Shown: piece by piece, positions 31,615-41,808 of the stretch | Layout: each line of letters begins with the position of its first letter | Numbering within the stretch: position 1 is the stretch's first letter | From: Myotis daubentonii | Lineage: Eukaryota; Chordata; Mammalia; Chiroptera; Vespertilionidae | Length of the DNA: 64,000 nucleotides | Assembly (NCBI RefSeq): GCF_963259705.1 | Contig: NC_081852.1 | Span: 60,956,359-61,020,358, forward strand | Reading direction: 5' to 3' | Notes under the pieces: model-generated | Database searches by the model: none | The model's input: only the letters and a program-made list of their open reading frames with translations | What the model was told of the DNA's origin: nothing | Program-made: the position numbers and the translations under genes

Positions 31615-31715
31615 CCAGCAATTAAAGCCGTATATTTGGGTAGGGAATTTTAATTGGAGAAATATAAAATGTTCATGGGTATCCTGTGCATATTAATTTA
31701 ATATAATGTGAACAA
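31615..31715. other. Short AT-rich candidate conserved element
   Basis: About 100 bp with CAATTAAAGCCG, GGAATTTTAATTGGAG and GTGCATATTAATTTAATAT, abruptly embedded in GC-rich DNA and without repeat features. Dense ATTA cores resemble homeodomain-bound enhancers. Confidence 0.35.
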
Positions 31716-32383
31716 GGAGTCGCTGGAGGGGAGAGCTGGAAACAGCCCCGCAGGGCCATTGCCGGGACAGGCGACACAGGCAGGGCCTCGTTAACCCACC
31801 GGGAGGAGCTGCCGCCACCATGGCCCATTGACCTGGAGTTCCAGAAAGACCTAGTGGGGTCAGGGAGGGGGCCAGCAGGTCCTGTGGTCCCCAGGGTCCA
31901 GGGTCCACAAGGAATGCGGAAGCCCCATCTCCTACTCTGTCCTCAGTGCCCAACCCTGGGCCACTCGGCCTCCTCCCAGGGTGTGCCCCTGCCAGCGCCA
32001 CCTGAATCCTGCCGGGGGGGAAGGAGGGGGAGATTATGGGAAGACAGTCAGGTTCCAGGGCAACTGTGTGCTGAGGTCAGGCACCGGTGCCTTCCACTCT
32101 CTGTCTCCTGGAGCACCAGGCAAGGCACCTCCAATTCTGCATGTCTGAGTAGTGGCCTTGGTCACCGTGGTTTTCCGACCTCTGTCCGGACTCCCCATTC
32201 AGGGTGGGACAAACTTTCCAAGATCAGGCATCTTCAGAGCAGCGAGGACTGCTCCAGTAAAGGAACTGTGGGCGCATTCGGATCACAGGCCTGGGCACCT
32301 TCTCGGATGGGGCTTTGATGAGATGAATGCTTTACAATTGAAATCACATGCATTGAGGTGCTGACAACTACTGGTTGCCAAGC
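31716..32383. other. Unique DNA, nothing recognised
   Basis: GC-rich unique sequence that becomes mixed after 32200. Nothing recognised. Confidence 0.45.
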
Positions 32384-32391
32384 TTCTAAGT

Positions 32392-32797
32392 CAGTGGTTC
32401 TCAACCTTGGCTGCACATTAGAATCACCTGGGAATCTTTTTTTTTAAATATATTTTATTGACTTTTTACAGAGAGGACAGGAGAGAGAGAGTTAGAAACA
32501 TCGATGAGAGAGAAACATCCATCAGCTGCCTCCTGCACATCTCCTACTGGGGATGTGCCCGCAACCCAGGTACATGCCCTTGACTGGAATTGAACCTGGG
32601 ACCTTACAGTCCACAGGCCGACACTCTATCCACTGAGCCAAACCGATTTCGGCGTGGGGATCTTTTTAAAATCCTGATTTCTGGGCCTCATCCTCCGGAA
32701 ATTCTGTTTCTTTGTTACTAATGATGAAGCCCAGAAATCAGGATTTTAAAAAGATTCCCAGGTGATTCTAATGTGCAGCCAAGGTTGAGAACCCCTG
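32392..32797. mobile_element. MER5-like palindromic hAT element, interrupted by a SINE
   Basis: Arms CAGTGGTTCTCAACCTTGGC (left, from 32392) and its near-exact complement ending at 32797 enclose GCACATTAGAATCACCTGGG and CCTGATTTCTGGGC on each side. With the nested SINE removed, the two arms of about 75 bp differ at only two positions and are separated by about 30 bp. Perfect 8-bp duplications TTCTAAGT lie at 32384-32391 and 32798-32805. Termini and internal words fit MER5A-type Charlie MITEs. Confidence 0.93.
32442..32655 (-). mobile_element. tRNA-derived bat SINE, second subfamily, antisense, nested
   Basis: Antisense SINE with TATTTTATTGACTTTTTACAG on the left and head CACTGAGCCAAACCGATTTC on the right, the same subfamily as at 17661-17877. 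It lies inside the left arm of the MER5-like element. Duplications GGGAATCTTTTT (32430-32441) and GGGGATCTTTTT (32656-32667) differ by one base. It must be younger than the hAT copy it interrupts. Confidence 0.95.
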
Positions 32798-33004
32798 TTC
32801 TAAGTGTTTCCAAAGACTTTTTAAAATGAGGACCCTTCCGCAGGTGATGAGATTAATATCCCATGATTTCTAGAATTTCTTCTCATTGGCGACACTTTAG
32901 GAGTCAGACATTAAACGTCCACCTGGTATTTGTGGAAAGAGCAGTGATCGTAATGAATTCATCTGATATGCATGTGGTTGTCACATGCACTTTCATAAAG
33001 ATGG

Positions 33005-33235
33005 CCTTGTGCCCGGCCGGCGTGGCTCAGTGTTTGATCGTCGACCTAGGAACCAAGAGGTCACGGTTTGATTCCCGGTCAGGACACATGCCCAGCTTGC
33101 AGGCTCCATCCCCAGTAGGGGGCGTGCAGGAGGCAGCTGATCCATGATTCTCTCTCATCATTGATGTTTCTCTCTCTCTCTCCCTCTCCCTTCCTCTCTG
33201 ACATCAATAAACACATGCTAATAAAAAAATAGAAA
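33005..33235 (+). mobile_element. Ves SINE with intact core motif
   Basis: Sense SINE with CCCGGCCGGCGTGGCTCAG, box B GGTTTGATTCCC, core CCCCAGTAGGGGGCGTGCAG and tail CTGACATCAATAAACACATG. Short imperfect duplications AAAGATGG and AAAGACGG. The 13-bp CTCF-like motif at 33112-33124 is intact. Confidence 0.93.
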
Positions 33236-33464
33236 AAAGACGGTGCTGCGACACGGCCTTCCCTTGCTGGGCGCCATCTATGGGACCACCTGCCATCCGA
33301 CCTGCCGCTGAGCCCCCAGGAGGTGGCATCTTCCTGTCCCTGGGCTTTGTCGAAGCCAAGGACCTTGAGAGCATTTCCCGGGGCAACCGCCACCTGTGTC
33401 CGCAGGGTCACGCCTGCACCCCACCCACCCTGATGTTCACGACCCCTCTCGTCTCTCTCCCCAG

Positions 33465-33591
33465 CACATCAGCTTGGCTGGGTGCACCTGGCTCTCTACA
33501 TGCTGATGGAAGTCGTGAGCATTTGACAGCCGCCGGGACTCTCCCACCCGAGGGATGCCAGGCCGCCTCCCCTTCGGACAAGGAAGCCAAG
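33465..33591 (+). other. Candidate 127-nt exon with the best splice signals in the window
   Basis: An uninterrupted pyrimidine-rich acceptor (CCCCTCTCGTCTCTCTCCCCAG, ending 33464) and a consensus donor AAG/GTGAGT at 33592 bracket 127 nt. One frame is open throughout; it begins TSAWLGAPGSLHADGSREH and ends ASPSDKEAK. The other two have stops. No protein family is recognised. The phases do not join to the 29087-29251 candidate (which ends in phase 0 while this one needs two bases from upstream), so at least one more exon, or a non-coding transcript, would be required. Confidence 0.3.
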
Positions 33592-33814
33592 GTGAGTCCC
33601 TGCCCCTCCTATTCTGTGGGGACTCAGCAGCTTCCCTTCTGTACGGACCTACCGCTCAGGAGTCCAGTCCGAGTTCCTGTCAATGAGACACGGAGGGGAG
33701 CCCTCAGGAGCTCAACGACAAGTGTGGTCAGTGGTGACTTAACCCTGGAAACGTGACAGGAAGCCAGGCTAAGGGACTCGCCGTCAGTGAGAGGCGGGTG
33801 GAGCAGCCTGGCAT

Positions 33815-33985
33815 TTCCTGTGAGTGACTTCCCACCTGCATCTCCGCCCTGCTGGTGGCTCATGGTCTCAACAACCCCGTGTAACAGGGATTAATGTCTC
33901 CACCTGACCGATGGCAGGAGTGGGGCCCGGAAAAGCTGAGCGCCTTGGCCGGACAGGCCTGTGGCTGGCCTGGCACAGGTCGCCT
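33815..33985 (-). mobile_element. MIR fragment
   Basis: CATGGTCTCAACAACCCCGTG, 'taacagggattaatgtctccacctgaccgatgg' and GGGGCCCGGAAAAGCTGAG follow reverse-orientation MIR order. Old and diverged. Confidence 0.5.
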
Positions 33986-34439
33986 GACATCTCTGCGTCA
34001 CCCGTTCCCCCAGGAACAGGAGAGCACTCTGCTCAGTGGGGAGAGGCAAGCACAGTGGCCGTCAAGGAGTGGGGGTCCCACCCAGGAGTCAGTAGGGGCC
34101 TCGCAGAGGCTGACCCAGGGCCAGAGGGAAGGGCTCATCTCCCAAGTGGGGGCCTTGGAGAAGTGGGGTCCCCGGGAGCTCCCCCAGTTCCCCAGGGCAG
34201 GTCCACAGGCATGTTTCTTTCTCAGTGTCTCCCAGAGCACCCAGAAGCACCTCCTGGGGGGGAACACCACCACCGTGGACTCCTTCACGGGCCGAGCTCT
34301 GGGCCCCCCAGTGTGGGAAACTCCGACTGCGAAGCGAGAGACCCGCGGAGTTTGGGGAAGGGGAGGCCCGCGGGAGGGGGCCACGTGGGAGGCCTCACTG
34401 CCGTCCTTTCATTTTTATTCCCCCCCATGTCTTCCCGTC
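33986..34439. other. GC-rich unique DNA
   Basis: Nothing recognised. Overlapping open frames on both strands are compositional. Confidence 0.45.
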
Positions 34440-34640
34440 CCTAATCAAATGCATTATCGCATATTTAGTCCAATTACCAGATCAGGTGGAAATGCGTTGT
34501 TCCTGATACAATTAAAAGGCTGGCAACTGTGTCTTACACGCGGCTCCGAGTCACATTAACCAAGATGGGGACTGTAATTGATGTGACGCTCACGCGATCT
34601 GATGGCGGAATTGATCATTTTAACTGTGTCAGAGGGAGCC
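34440..34640. other. Candidate conserved non-coding element
   Basis: Sharp AT-rich shift in GC-rich flanks, free of repeats. Words include CCTAATCAAATGCATTATC, TTAGTCCAATTACCAGATC, GATACAATTAAAAGG, ACTGTAATTGATGTGACGC and GGAATTGATCATTTTAAC. The density of ATTA and TGAT homeodomain cores, with a TGACG CRE half-site, makes this one of the most enhancer-like blocks in the window. No conservation data were available to me. Confidence 0.45.
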
Positions 34641-35586
34641 TGTGCCCGCCTCGCCTGGCTCATCAGCCGGGAGTTGGGCACCGAAGGCGTTTATGGGTTT
34701 GTGGGTGGAGTTCAGCGGGCACAGGCGACTGGATGGGCACAGCTCCCGGACTGCTGGGACCCAATTCGCCCATCCTCGCCTGAGCCCCGCCGAAGTGCTG
34801 GTCAGAGAATATTTCACTTAAATTAGTTAAAAATGCAACCACAGTAACCACACCACCAGCAACCCATGGGATGATGGCTCGGAGATCTCGGTCCAGACAT
34901 CTAGGCCTTTCAGTAAAGCCCCAGAACCATTTCCATGTTATACATCTTCGTGAATGGCCTTTGTCGAATCAGTGCATTCAGAGTAAAAGCCACTTGAAAG
35001 TAGGGACTGGCTGTCTTCACGGGACACAGAAGTGGCCCTCTCTCCACAATGCCGGCGCATTATTCTTCTCTTCCCCAAATACCCGAACGCGATTTCTCGG
35101 TTAATTCTCTCCCGCGGTGTGTGCCTCCCCCTGACATGGCAGGTGTGACGGGGTCTTCCTCCCAGCGGGAGGCCGTGTAGCCGCCTCTGGGATAATGTGA
35201 GTCTGTCAGGCGACAGGGAAGATGGCGTTTACAGCAAGAGAACGCCGATATTCACGGCGAAACCTCGCCCTTTCCCGTGCTCCCTCCCCGGCTCATGCCG
35301 AGGAGTGTCTGCGATTTCCTGACCCACCAATTAGTTCTTGAACGAGCAGGGTGGCAAACCACCCGTGTCACATCCTCGGCCAATGCCCTCGCTTGTGGGA
35401 CCTCGACCTCGGCCGGCAGCCTTCTCCCGGCGCTCAGTGCGACTGCGCGTCCACCCAGTCTGATCGCAGGCTGCGTGGGCTCCTCCCGGGCCATTCCCCG
35501 CGCACTCTGGCCCGCTTACCCGCTGCTCCCACAATAGACCCTGTGTGCATGCTTGGGGGTGTGAACACATGCATGTGCACATGTGT
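34641..35586. other. Unique DNA, partly CpG-rich
   Basis: 34800-34990 is AT-balanced and repeat-free (ACTTAAATTAGTTAAAAATGC). 35100-35530 has many CpGs and could overlap a weak CpG island, but no exon or start is evident. No repeat recognised. Confidence 0.4.
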
Positions 35587-35599
35587 GCTCTTCCTAAGC

Positions 35600-35738
35600 C
35601 TTAGGAGTACCCTAATTAAGTTAATAACAAGTACCTACCTATATAGTTTTAGTTCAAAAAATTTGGCTCTCAAAAGAAATTTCAGTCGTCGTACTGTTGA
35701 TATTTGGCTCTGTTGACTAATGAGTTTGCTGACCACAG
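35600..35738 (-). mobile_element. Non-autonomous hAT element, truncated
   Basis: The plus strand reads 'ttaagttaataacaagtacctacctatatag', 'aaaaatttggctctcaaaagaaatttcag', 'gttgatatttggctctgttgac' and ends GTTTGCTGACCACAG, the complement of a hAT terminus CTGTGGTCAGCAAAC. The following octamer GCCTAAAC has the nnnTAnnn form. The other terminus is not found, so the left end is truncated or too decayed. Confidence 0.75.
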
Positions 35739-35746
35739 GCCTAAAC

Positions 35747-37519
35747 CATTCTGCCTGGAAATTGCCATCTGGAGAGTTGCTACTGCGGCCGATGGGCCCC
35801 TGAGTGTACAGCCCGGGCCTACACACGGCTCTGCCTCCGTCTCCCCACTGGCGTTCACCCCCAAGCCTGGAATCCAGCAACCGGTTCCCCTTCCTGCCAA
35901 CACGTGTGAATGAGTATTTTAACAGAAGAGTCATGCCCACGGGGATTATTGCCGAGGCCACAGGTGGTCTGCCCTCGTCGCCTTCTCCAGCGAAGCATGA
36001 CTGCCTAGAGGCGGCGGAGGTGCTTCCATTTCCGCTCAGGACGGAGGAGCGCAGGGCGTCACAGGGAACCATCTGCACCAAACCTGATCCTGAAAGAGCA
36101 TCGCCAGGCGCCGGCGCGCGTGGGTGGGAACTCCCCGCCTCTCAGGGCCATCGATCCCTCGTGGCTGGACGGATGATCCGGCAGCCAGGTCACCCCGCTC
36201 GCCGGTGGGACAGGGCGGGCACGCTCATCTCCGAACTTGGCAGCCCGGCCACGTCCCGGCATCAACCGCCCAGGACCCTGCAGGTGGCGGACCCGACCCA
36301 CTGGCCGCTTTCTGTCGAGATGTAAGTTACAACCCCCACACCTTCCTGTCCTGGGAACCGAACCGAGGGGCGGCCATCAAAACCCGGACGCTACCCGCTA
36401 ACCCACCTCTCGGCTGATTTCTCCCAACACCCGTCAGGGCTGCTTCTGCTTGCCCGGTCCCTCTGGGGGCAGCGGGGTGCCGTGAAGAGGCCGCAGGGCG
36501 GATACTAACAGTGGAGACCACAGACAACGCCCCAGGGATGAAGGCTTCAGGCCCGGGTTCTCCTTGGCCAGGACTAACGAGCCGGGGTCCTCCCAGAGCA
36601 ATGATGACGTCACATTCACTCTGAAGAGCTGTGCCACAGGAATCTGGCCCAGACCTTCCTCTCCGGCGCCAGCGACATCTTTGTGCTCCCAGCGATGTCT
36701 CCCGGTGCCCCAGAGCCCGGGAGGCTGGAGGCGGCTGGACACGCGGTTTGTGGACAGAGGAGCATCCCGCCTTCTGACGGGTTATCCGCCGCCTCCCCCT
36801 CCAGCTCCGGGCTGTCCCTCCTGGGGTTGCCTTCCTCTATGGAAATGAAAACATCCCCCCTGTGTCTTCTAGACCAAGTCACTCGGGGCACTGCAGAGGC
36901 CTCCTCCGTCCAGACACCTTGCCTCTCGTCATGAATGTGCCTCGGACGTCACATCTGGGGAAACAGGCCAGAAGGACTGAGCGGGGCGCCCAGCGTGGGG
37001 ACGGGCACTTCCAGACCCACGAGCAAGAGCGCGACCAGGTTTCCTTTACGGTCCCCGTTCCAGGGGCCTGAGCGCTCGTTTTGGAGCATCCTTCCCGACT
37101 TCCAGTCCTGCTCTTCCTGGGAATGAGGCGTGCACGTCTCCTAAGCCAGGGGACGCGGTGCCCTCCTGGGAGCCGTGACCCTCCTGCCTCCTTCTCAGCG
37201 AATCCAGTTCACGTTTTCCGGGCATCGGAGCCGCGCTCCCGCTCCTCCGCGAGCGATTGTTGCTGTAATTACACAAATGATCTGCGGCACTGTCACTTCT
37301 AGTCAAAGGTGTCATCCAAAATTAAAAATTCATGCAACATCTAGAGAGGCAACTTTCAAGCAGACAGCGGAGGCCTGATCTGACTTTACAATCGATGTCG
37401 CCCTTAACCCTTCCGTGCCGCCCGCGCGGCTGTGCGGTGGGGGCCACGCGTGGAGACCACGGATCGCCCAGCCCGCCACAGGGAGGGCGTCTGTGTGAAG
37501 CTGCTGGGCTGGCAGAGCA
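35747..37519. other. GC-rich, CpG-bearing unique DNA
   Basis: No recognised gene, RNA or repeat in 1.8 kb. Overlapping open frames occur on both strands. Parts of 36100-36420 are CpG-dense. Confidence 0.4.
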
Positions 37520-37856
37520 GCGAGTCACAGGCCGGGCGCTTCAACAACAGAAATGCATGTCCTGGCCATGCTGGTGGCGTCCGCCAAGGTCACGGTGCCG
37601 GCAGGGCTGTTTTCTCTGCAGCTCCTCTCCTGGCGGAGTGATGGCAGGCTCCTCCCTGCGTTTGCTAGGTCCTCCCTCTGTGTGTGCTTGTGTCCGAACG
37701 TCTTTTCCTTCTAAGAACCCCAGTCATATTACATTAGGCCCCACCCCAGGGACCTCACTTTAACCTAGTTACCCCTTTAGAGACCTTACCTCTAGGTTCT
37801 GGGGTTAGAACGTTAACATATAAATTTGGGGAGACATATTCAACCCAGAACCATGT
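37520..37856 (-). mobile_element. MLT1-type MaLR LTR, antisense
   Basis: Order of landmarks: TTCAACAACAGAAATGCATG (37540), GGTCACGGTGCCGGCAGGG, TAGGTCCTCCCTCTGTGTG, CCCCAGTCATATTACATTAG (37719), GACCTCACTTTAACCTAG, 'agagaccttacctctaggttctggggtta' and ACATATAAATTTGGGGAGAC, then 'attcaacccagaacc'. This is nearly a full-length antisense MLT1. It abuts the hAT element at 37874. Confidence 0.85.
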
Positions 37857-37873
37857 CCCGCTCCTCTCAAAGG

Positions 37874-38530
37874 CAGCGATCTTCACCCTGCCCGCCGTGG
37901 CACGCCGTGACGCCGCAAGAATTTTAAACACGGGCAATACCTGACTATGTAGTCAGCGGCACTGACCTTGCTTCCCTCAGAGTGACAAGTAAAAGAATGA
38001 CAGCAGCCAACACAGCCATAGCCATCGGTGTGCAGGCCCTGTCTCGAACATCCTATATAATAAAAGGCCAGGGACCATAGCGTAACGACCTGCACGACCA
38101 CTCAACCAGTCGCCATGAGGTACAGGGACCACCTCTCGGTCCCTACCCCCTCCCCCCGGCCCGGAAGCTGCAGCGCGCGGGATGGTGAGCTACCTGCGTA
38201 CGATTTTGTGAGCTGGGCCTCTAGTAAATACATAAGTCATAGACTAGAGTTGTATCTTATTCATCACATCACATAATGAGGTTGCATCTTATTGGTTAAT
38301 TTTTGTTACCAGGAATCTTTATATACTAGGACCCTGATTTTTTGAAAAGTCACTTTGAAAAAAAAAAAAAAAAAGGAAAGGTAATTACTACTGATACATT
38401 TTTTGTAAACCATCCAAAAGCATACCTGTTTTTTTGTCAGATCAGCAAAAAATATATTTTTTTGGTGTGCTTCAGAATTGTACTAATTATTTTCTCTGTG
38501 CCCTTAGAAGAAAAGGGTTGGAAATCGCTG
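37874..38530 (-). mobile_element. Non-autonomous hAT element (long form) carrying a nested Helitron
   Basis: Starts CAGCGATCTTCACCC and ends GGGTTGGAAATCGCTG, the same termini as the 265-bp element at 18669 but in opposite orientation. Shared interior words include ACCTGACTATGTAGTCAG, GACAAGTAAAAGAATGACA and TTTTTGTCAGATCAGCAAAA. It has an extra internal segment (about 38226-38420) that the short form lacks. Flanking octamers CTCAAAGG and CTCTGGGT match at four positions. A HeliBat at 38051-38224 sits inside it. Confidence 0.85.
38051..38224 (+). mobile_element. HeliBat-type non-autonomous Helitron, nested
   Basis: Begins TCCTATATAATAAAAGGCC directly after host A and ends GGGCCTCTAG directly before host T. 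The 174-bp element carries a CpG-rich middle (GCAGCGCGCGGGATGG). Its 3' hairpin is degraded (TGCGTACGATTTTGTG) compared with the copy at 19377. It encodes nothing. It is younger than the hAT copy it interrupts. Confidence 0.92.
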
Positions 38531-38795
38531 CTCTGGGTTACACAAAGTCCCAATTACTTAGGGGTCTCTCTGATTCTGGTGGCTCCACCTACTCAAGACA
38601 GCCATTGGGTTTGAGCCCAGAGAATGGCGTTTCTTTCTTTGTGGGCACAGGGTCCTAGATTCTGAACAACTTCTCAGACACCTGGAACGTTAGGAGCTGT
38701 GAAGCTAAGGGCACACCACGGTGCTTCATCTGACAACATCTTTTTTTAAAATTTGACGGGGCTTTGAAATACTGACAAATATTTTCCAAAGTTGT
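38531..38795. other. Unique or decayed DNA
   Basis: AT-balanced sequence with no recognised element. It may include the decayed left end of the neighbouring L1. Confidence 0.35.
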
Positions 38796-38799
38796 TTTT

Positions 38800-39355
38800 G
38801 CTTATTCTAGTTCCTCTGCCTCTCACACGCATTTTACAGTCAGCTTGTAAATATCGACAAAACTTTCTGTCGTGTTTTTGTTGAAGGTGTGTTCCATGTG
38901 GGGGAAATGGGCATGTTAACTGTCTGGCGTCTTCCAGCCGTGAGCATGGTGTGGCTCTCCCTATGTCTGGGTCTTCTTTAATCCATCTCATCAGCATTTT
39001 GTAATTTTCAACACCAGAGCCTTTACACATTTTATTAGATTTACACCCAAGTAGATTATCTGTGGAGCTAGTGTAATTTTTTAAAAAGTTTGTTTCCAAT
39101 TAGTGGCGGTTGGTATATAGAAATATGACTGATGTCTAAGTGTTGCCCTTGAACCCTCCGGCCTTGCTAAACTTATTGATTAGCTATGAAAGCCTTTTTT
39201 TTTCCTGTAGACTTCTCAAGGTTTTCTATGTAGACAGCCATGTTATCTGCAAATAAGGGCGGTCGTATATCTTTTTGTCCATTCTCTATGCCTTTTATTT
39301 ATTTTTCTTGCTTTATTGCACTACCTACGACTTCATTCTTACTTGTTTTCTCCTC
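38800..39355 (-). mobile_element. Ancient L1 ORF2 fragment, antisense
   Basis: The plus strand follows antisense ORF2: 'cagtcagcttgtaaatatcgacaaaac', GGGAAATGGGCATGTTAAC, 'gtcttctttaatccatctcatcagcattttgtaattttc', 'cacattttattagatttacacccaag', GGCGGTTGGTATATAGAAAT and 'ttatctgcaaataagggcgg'. Diverged L1M-like. Ends are approximate. Confidence 0.8.
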
Positions 39356-39475
39356 CTTTTTGTTAGTAAAGGAGGGGATTTTATTCAGGATGCTCAAGGA
39401 CATATCCAAGGTCACATAAAGTACTTACTTCCATGGAGGCTGAAATCCAAGCATTCGGTTTTAGCTCCAACCCAC
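39356..39475 (-). mobile_element. Possible MIR fragment
   Basis: GACATATCCAAGGTCACATA and AAATCCAAGCATTCGGTTTT are spaced as in the reverse MIR core. Weak. Confidence 0.35.
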
Positions 39476-40708
39476 TTTCAGCTCTTTCCCGTAGAGCTGC
39501 CGACACCGAACACGAAAGGAGGTGGTCTGGATCCCTGTGCAGTTTCCTATCGACTTTGACTCTGTGATAACATGATCTTGACTGAAGATACGGCCCCATC
39601 TCTCCCAGGAATTTAAAGTCAGCCCGCATCTCAAGGGACGTGGGACCTCAGTCCTGAGTGGGGTGGTCATTCCCAGCGGTGGCCCCTCCCGGCAGTCACT
39701 GTGAGTCCTGGGCTTGCGGAACTCATTCTGAGTGCTCTTCAGGGGACGTTAAGGCAAGCTGTGGGTGTACCCCCCTCCCTCCGTCAGCAGGTCCACTCCC
39801 CAGGCCCTGGGGCACGGGAAGGTGGTGGTGAATGCGACTTAGCTCACCCACTGCTGGCTGCTCTGGGGGCTGGAAACGCATTCTGCTGAGTGAGGCGAGG
39901 TACAGCACCGGGGCCCACCAGCCAGTGTCAGCGGACCAGCCACGCCGTGTCCCAGGCGCGTCCTGACCGCAGAGGCCCATCCCCCTGGCCGTCCGCTCAG
40001 CACCTTTGGCAGCAGAGCTGGGGCCATCCTGCCTGGCGTTTCTGTTCGGGGCCATTCCTCTCCGGGAACAAACCAGCCCTCCGGCCAGTAAACAGCCTTC
40101 CCCCGCAGGAAGCTCCAGGATGGGCTGCTGGCTCCGTTCCCACACCTTCCCCCAAGACCGCGCGCCTCGCCCCTGGAACAGCAGTGAAATCCATTTCATC
40201 AGGACATAGGGAAACATAAAACGTTGTTTTGGAAACAGCTTGAAGGTTGGCGGGCCCTTGTTTTTTTCAAAGCAAACGTAGAGGAGAGGAAGCCCTGGTC
40301 CCTGAAGTGCTCCCCACACGTCTGCGCCGGGCAGGGAGGAAATGGGAAACGCAGACTGGACGCGGGCGGCAGGTGAGCGCGTTCCCTTGGTGTCGGCCGC
40401 GTCTGGGCTCACGGGCTCGGTTCCGAGTGTGTCTGACTGAGCAGGACACGGGGACTCTCACAGCAGGAGCGTGAGCCACGTACCCTGCGGCTCCCTCGGT
40501 GGGGCCTGCGCCCCGATGACACTTCTGATGTGTGCGCCGTTGGAAACTTGCTGCAGGGATTCTAGAACCTTCCATCCTTGCACACAAGGAGTTGAACTTG
40601 GCTGTTGTGATTCTGGACGGGAATCTTTGGGGGGTTTCTGCCCTTCCTTCCCCATTCCACACTGTGCCGGCCTCACTGGGGTTTCTTGCATCACTTGGTA
40701 AGTTAGAT
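39476..40708. other. GC-rich unique DNA
   Basis: No recognised gene or repeat. Long overlapping open frames (229 codons, minus strand, 39723-40412) lack any domain or motif. Confidence 0.45.
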
Positions 40709-40764
40709 GAAGGAGAAGAAGAAGGAGGAGGAGGAGGAGGAGGAGGAGGAGGAGGAGGAGGAGA
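40709..40764. repeat. (GGA)n microsatellite
   Basis: About 17 GGA/GAA trinucleotides form a purine-only strand. This gives poly-glycine and poly-proline open frames that have no coding meaning. Confidence 0.97.
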
Positions 40765-41800
40765 CGGGAACTTGTGTGGTGTGCTCACCCCCAGATTCTG
40801 TCACTTCAAATGCACATTAATTTAACGGTATTGACCCAACAAATGATCGTGCTCACGATGCCACCTTTCTCACTATTGGCTCCCGCGGGGGAGGGGGGGG
40901 GGGCAGGGGGGGGAGGTCTGGGCTGAAGAGATGATACCCAGAGAGGCGGCCGGTGTTCCTCCAGATGGACGTCCCCAGGGGGCCCGTAATGTCTGAGCCA
41001 CACCCTGTTCGACTGCATGTATGAACGAAGGATGACATTGGTTTACAGGGAAGTGGAGGGAACCAGCTGTGACTCATTCACTGTGTCGGGGGGACAGCCC
41101 TTGGGGAGCAGAGACTGGGGGAGCCGGTGGTGCTATCACGGCCCCCCATCCCCCCCCAGCGGGACACTGACGTCACAGGCACACTCCGGGTGTGTGTCTC
41201 TGTAGGAACCTGAGCGAGCTGGGAGCTGTGTTTCTACCTGAACATGGCCCATTTCTGCTCCCTCCTCAGGGCCAGGAGGAAGGCGGAGCGCCAGCGGCTC
41301 CAACAGCCCTCCATCATCTCCGGCGACTCCGTGTCGCCCTCTGTCAAAATGGATTTTCAGGGAGAGACGCGATGCCTCCCCATGCATCACCGTGGGTGAC
41401 ACTATTGATCGGATATTGATTCCCCGCCATCTTTCCGGGCTGCATTCCGACAGGTGGCCCGGCGGACACCACCCCCCAGAGTGGCAGTCGGAGCAAAGGG
41501 GCCGGTTGCCTTTAAAAACATTCACCCATTGGAACAAACTGCTGAAGATTCTCCGTGAAGGCCAGGAGGTGTTCAGGTCCACGCTGTGTGGTGGGGGCAG
41601 GGGGCAGGGACTCCTCAGAGGGCCTGCAGGGGAGCCGGTCGATTGGAACCTGCTCACCCCTTTAGCTGTTCTTCAGCTGACTTGAATGATGCGCTATTGT
41701 CCCTAAGTTGCCGCCAGCACGGGGTGGGGTAACACGTCACATCCCTGGGCGTTCGCCTGGCATTTCCCTGTGTGATTTATGGCTGATTCATCAGGTGACC
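40765..41800. other. Unique DNA with G runs; possible exon at 41280
   Basis: G-rich runs at 40888-40911. At 41257-41279 a pyrimidine-rich acceptor (TTCTGCTCCCTCCTCAG) precedes an open frame beginning ARRKAERQRLQQPSIISG that stops at about 41399, with no good donor. It is listed as a weak candidate only. The section 41395-41460 (ACTATTGATCGGATATTGATTCC) is AT-balanced and could be conserved. Confidence 0.3.
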
Positions 41801-41808
41801 GTCTACAC

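Noticed and set aside
35100..36420. CpG island promoter
   Set aside because: CpGs are frequent, but I cannot compute observed/expected ratios here and see no transcription start or first-exon donor.
41280..41400. Terminal exon with basic frame ARRKAERQRLQ
   Set aside because: Good acceptor, but no donor, poly(A) signal or family match. Kept only as a note in the surrounding segment.
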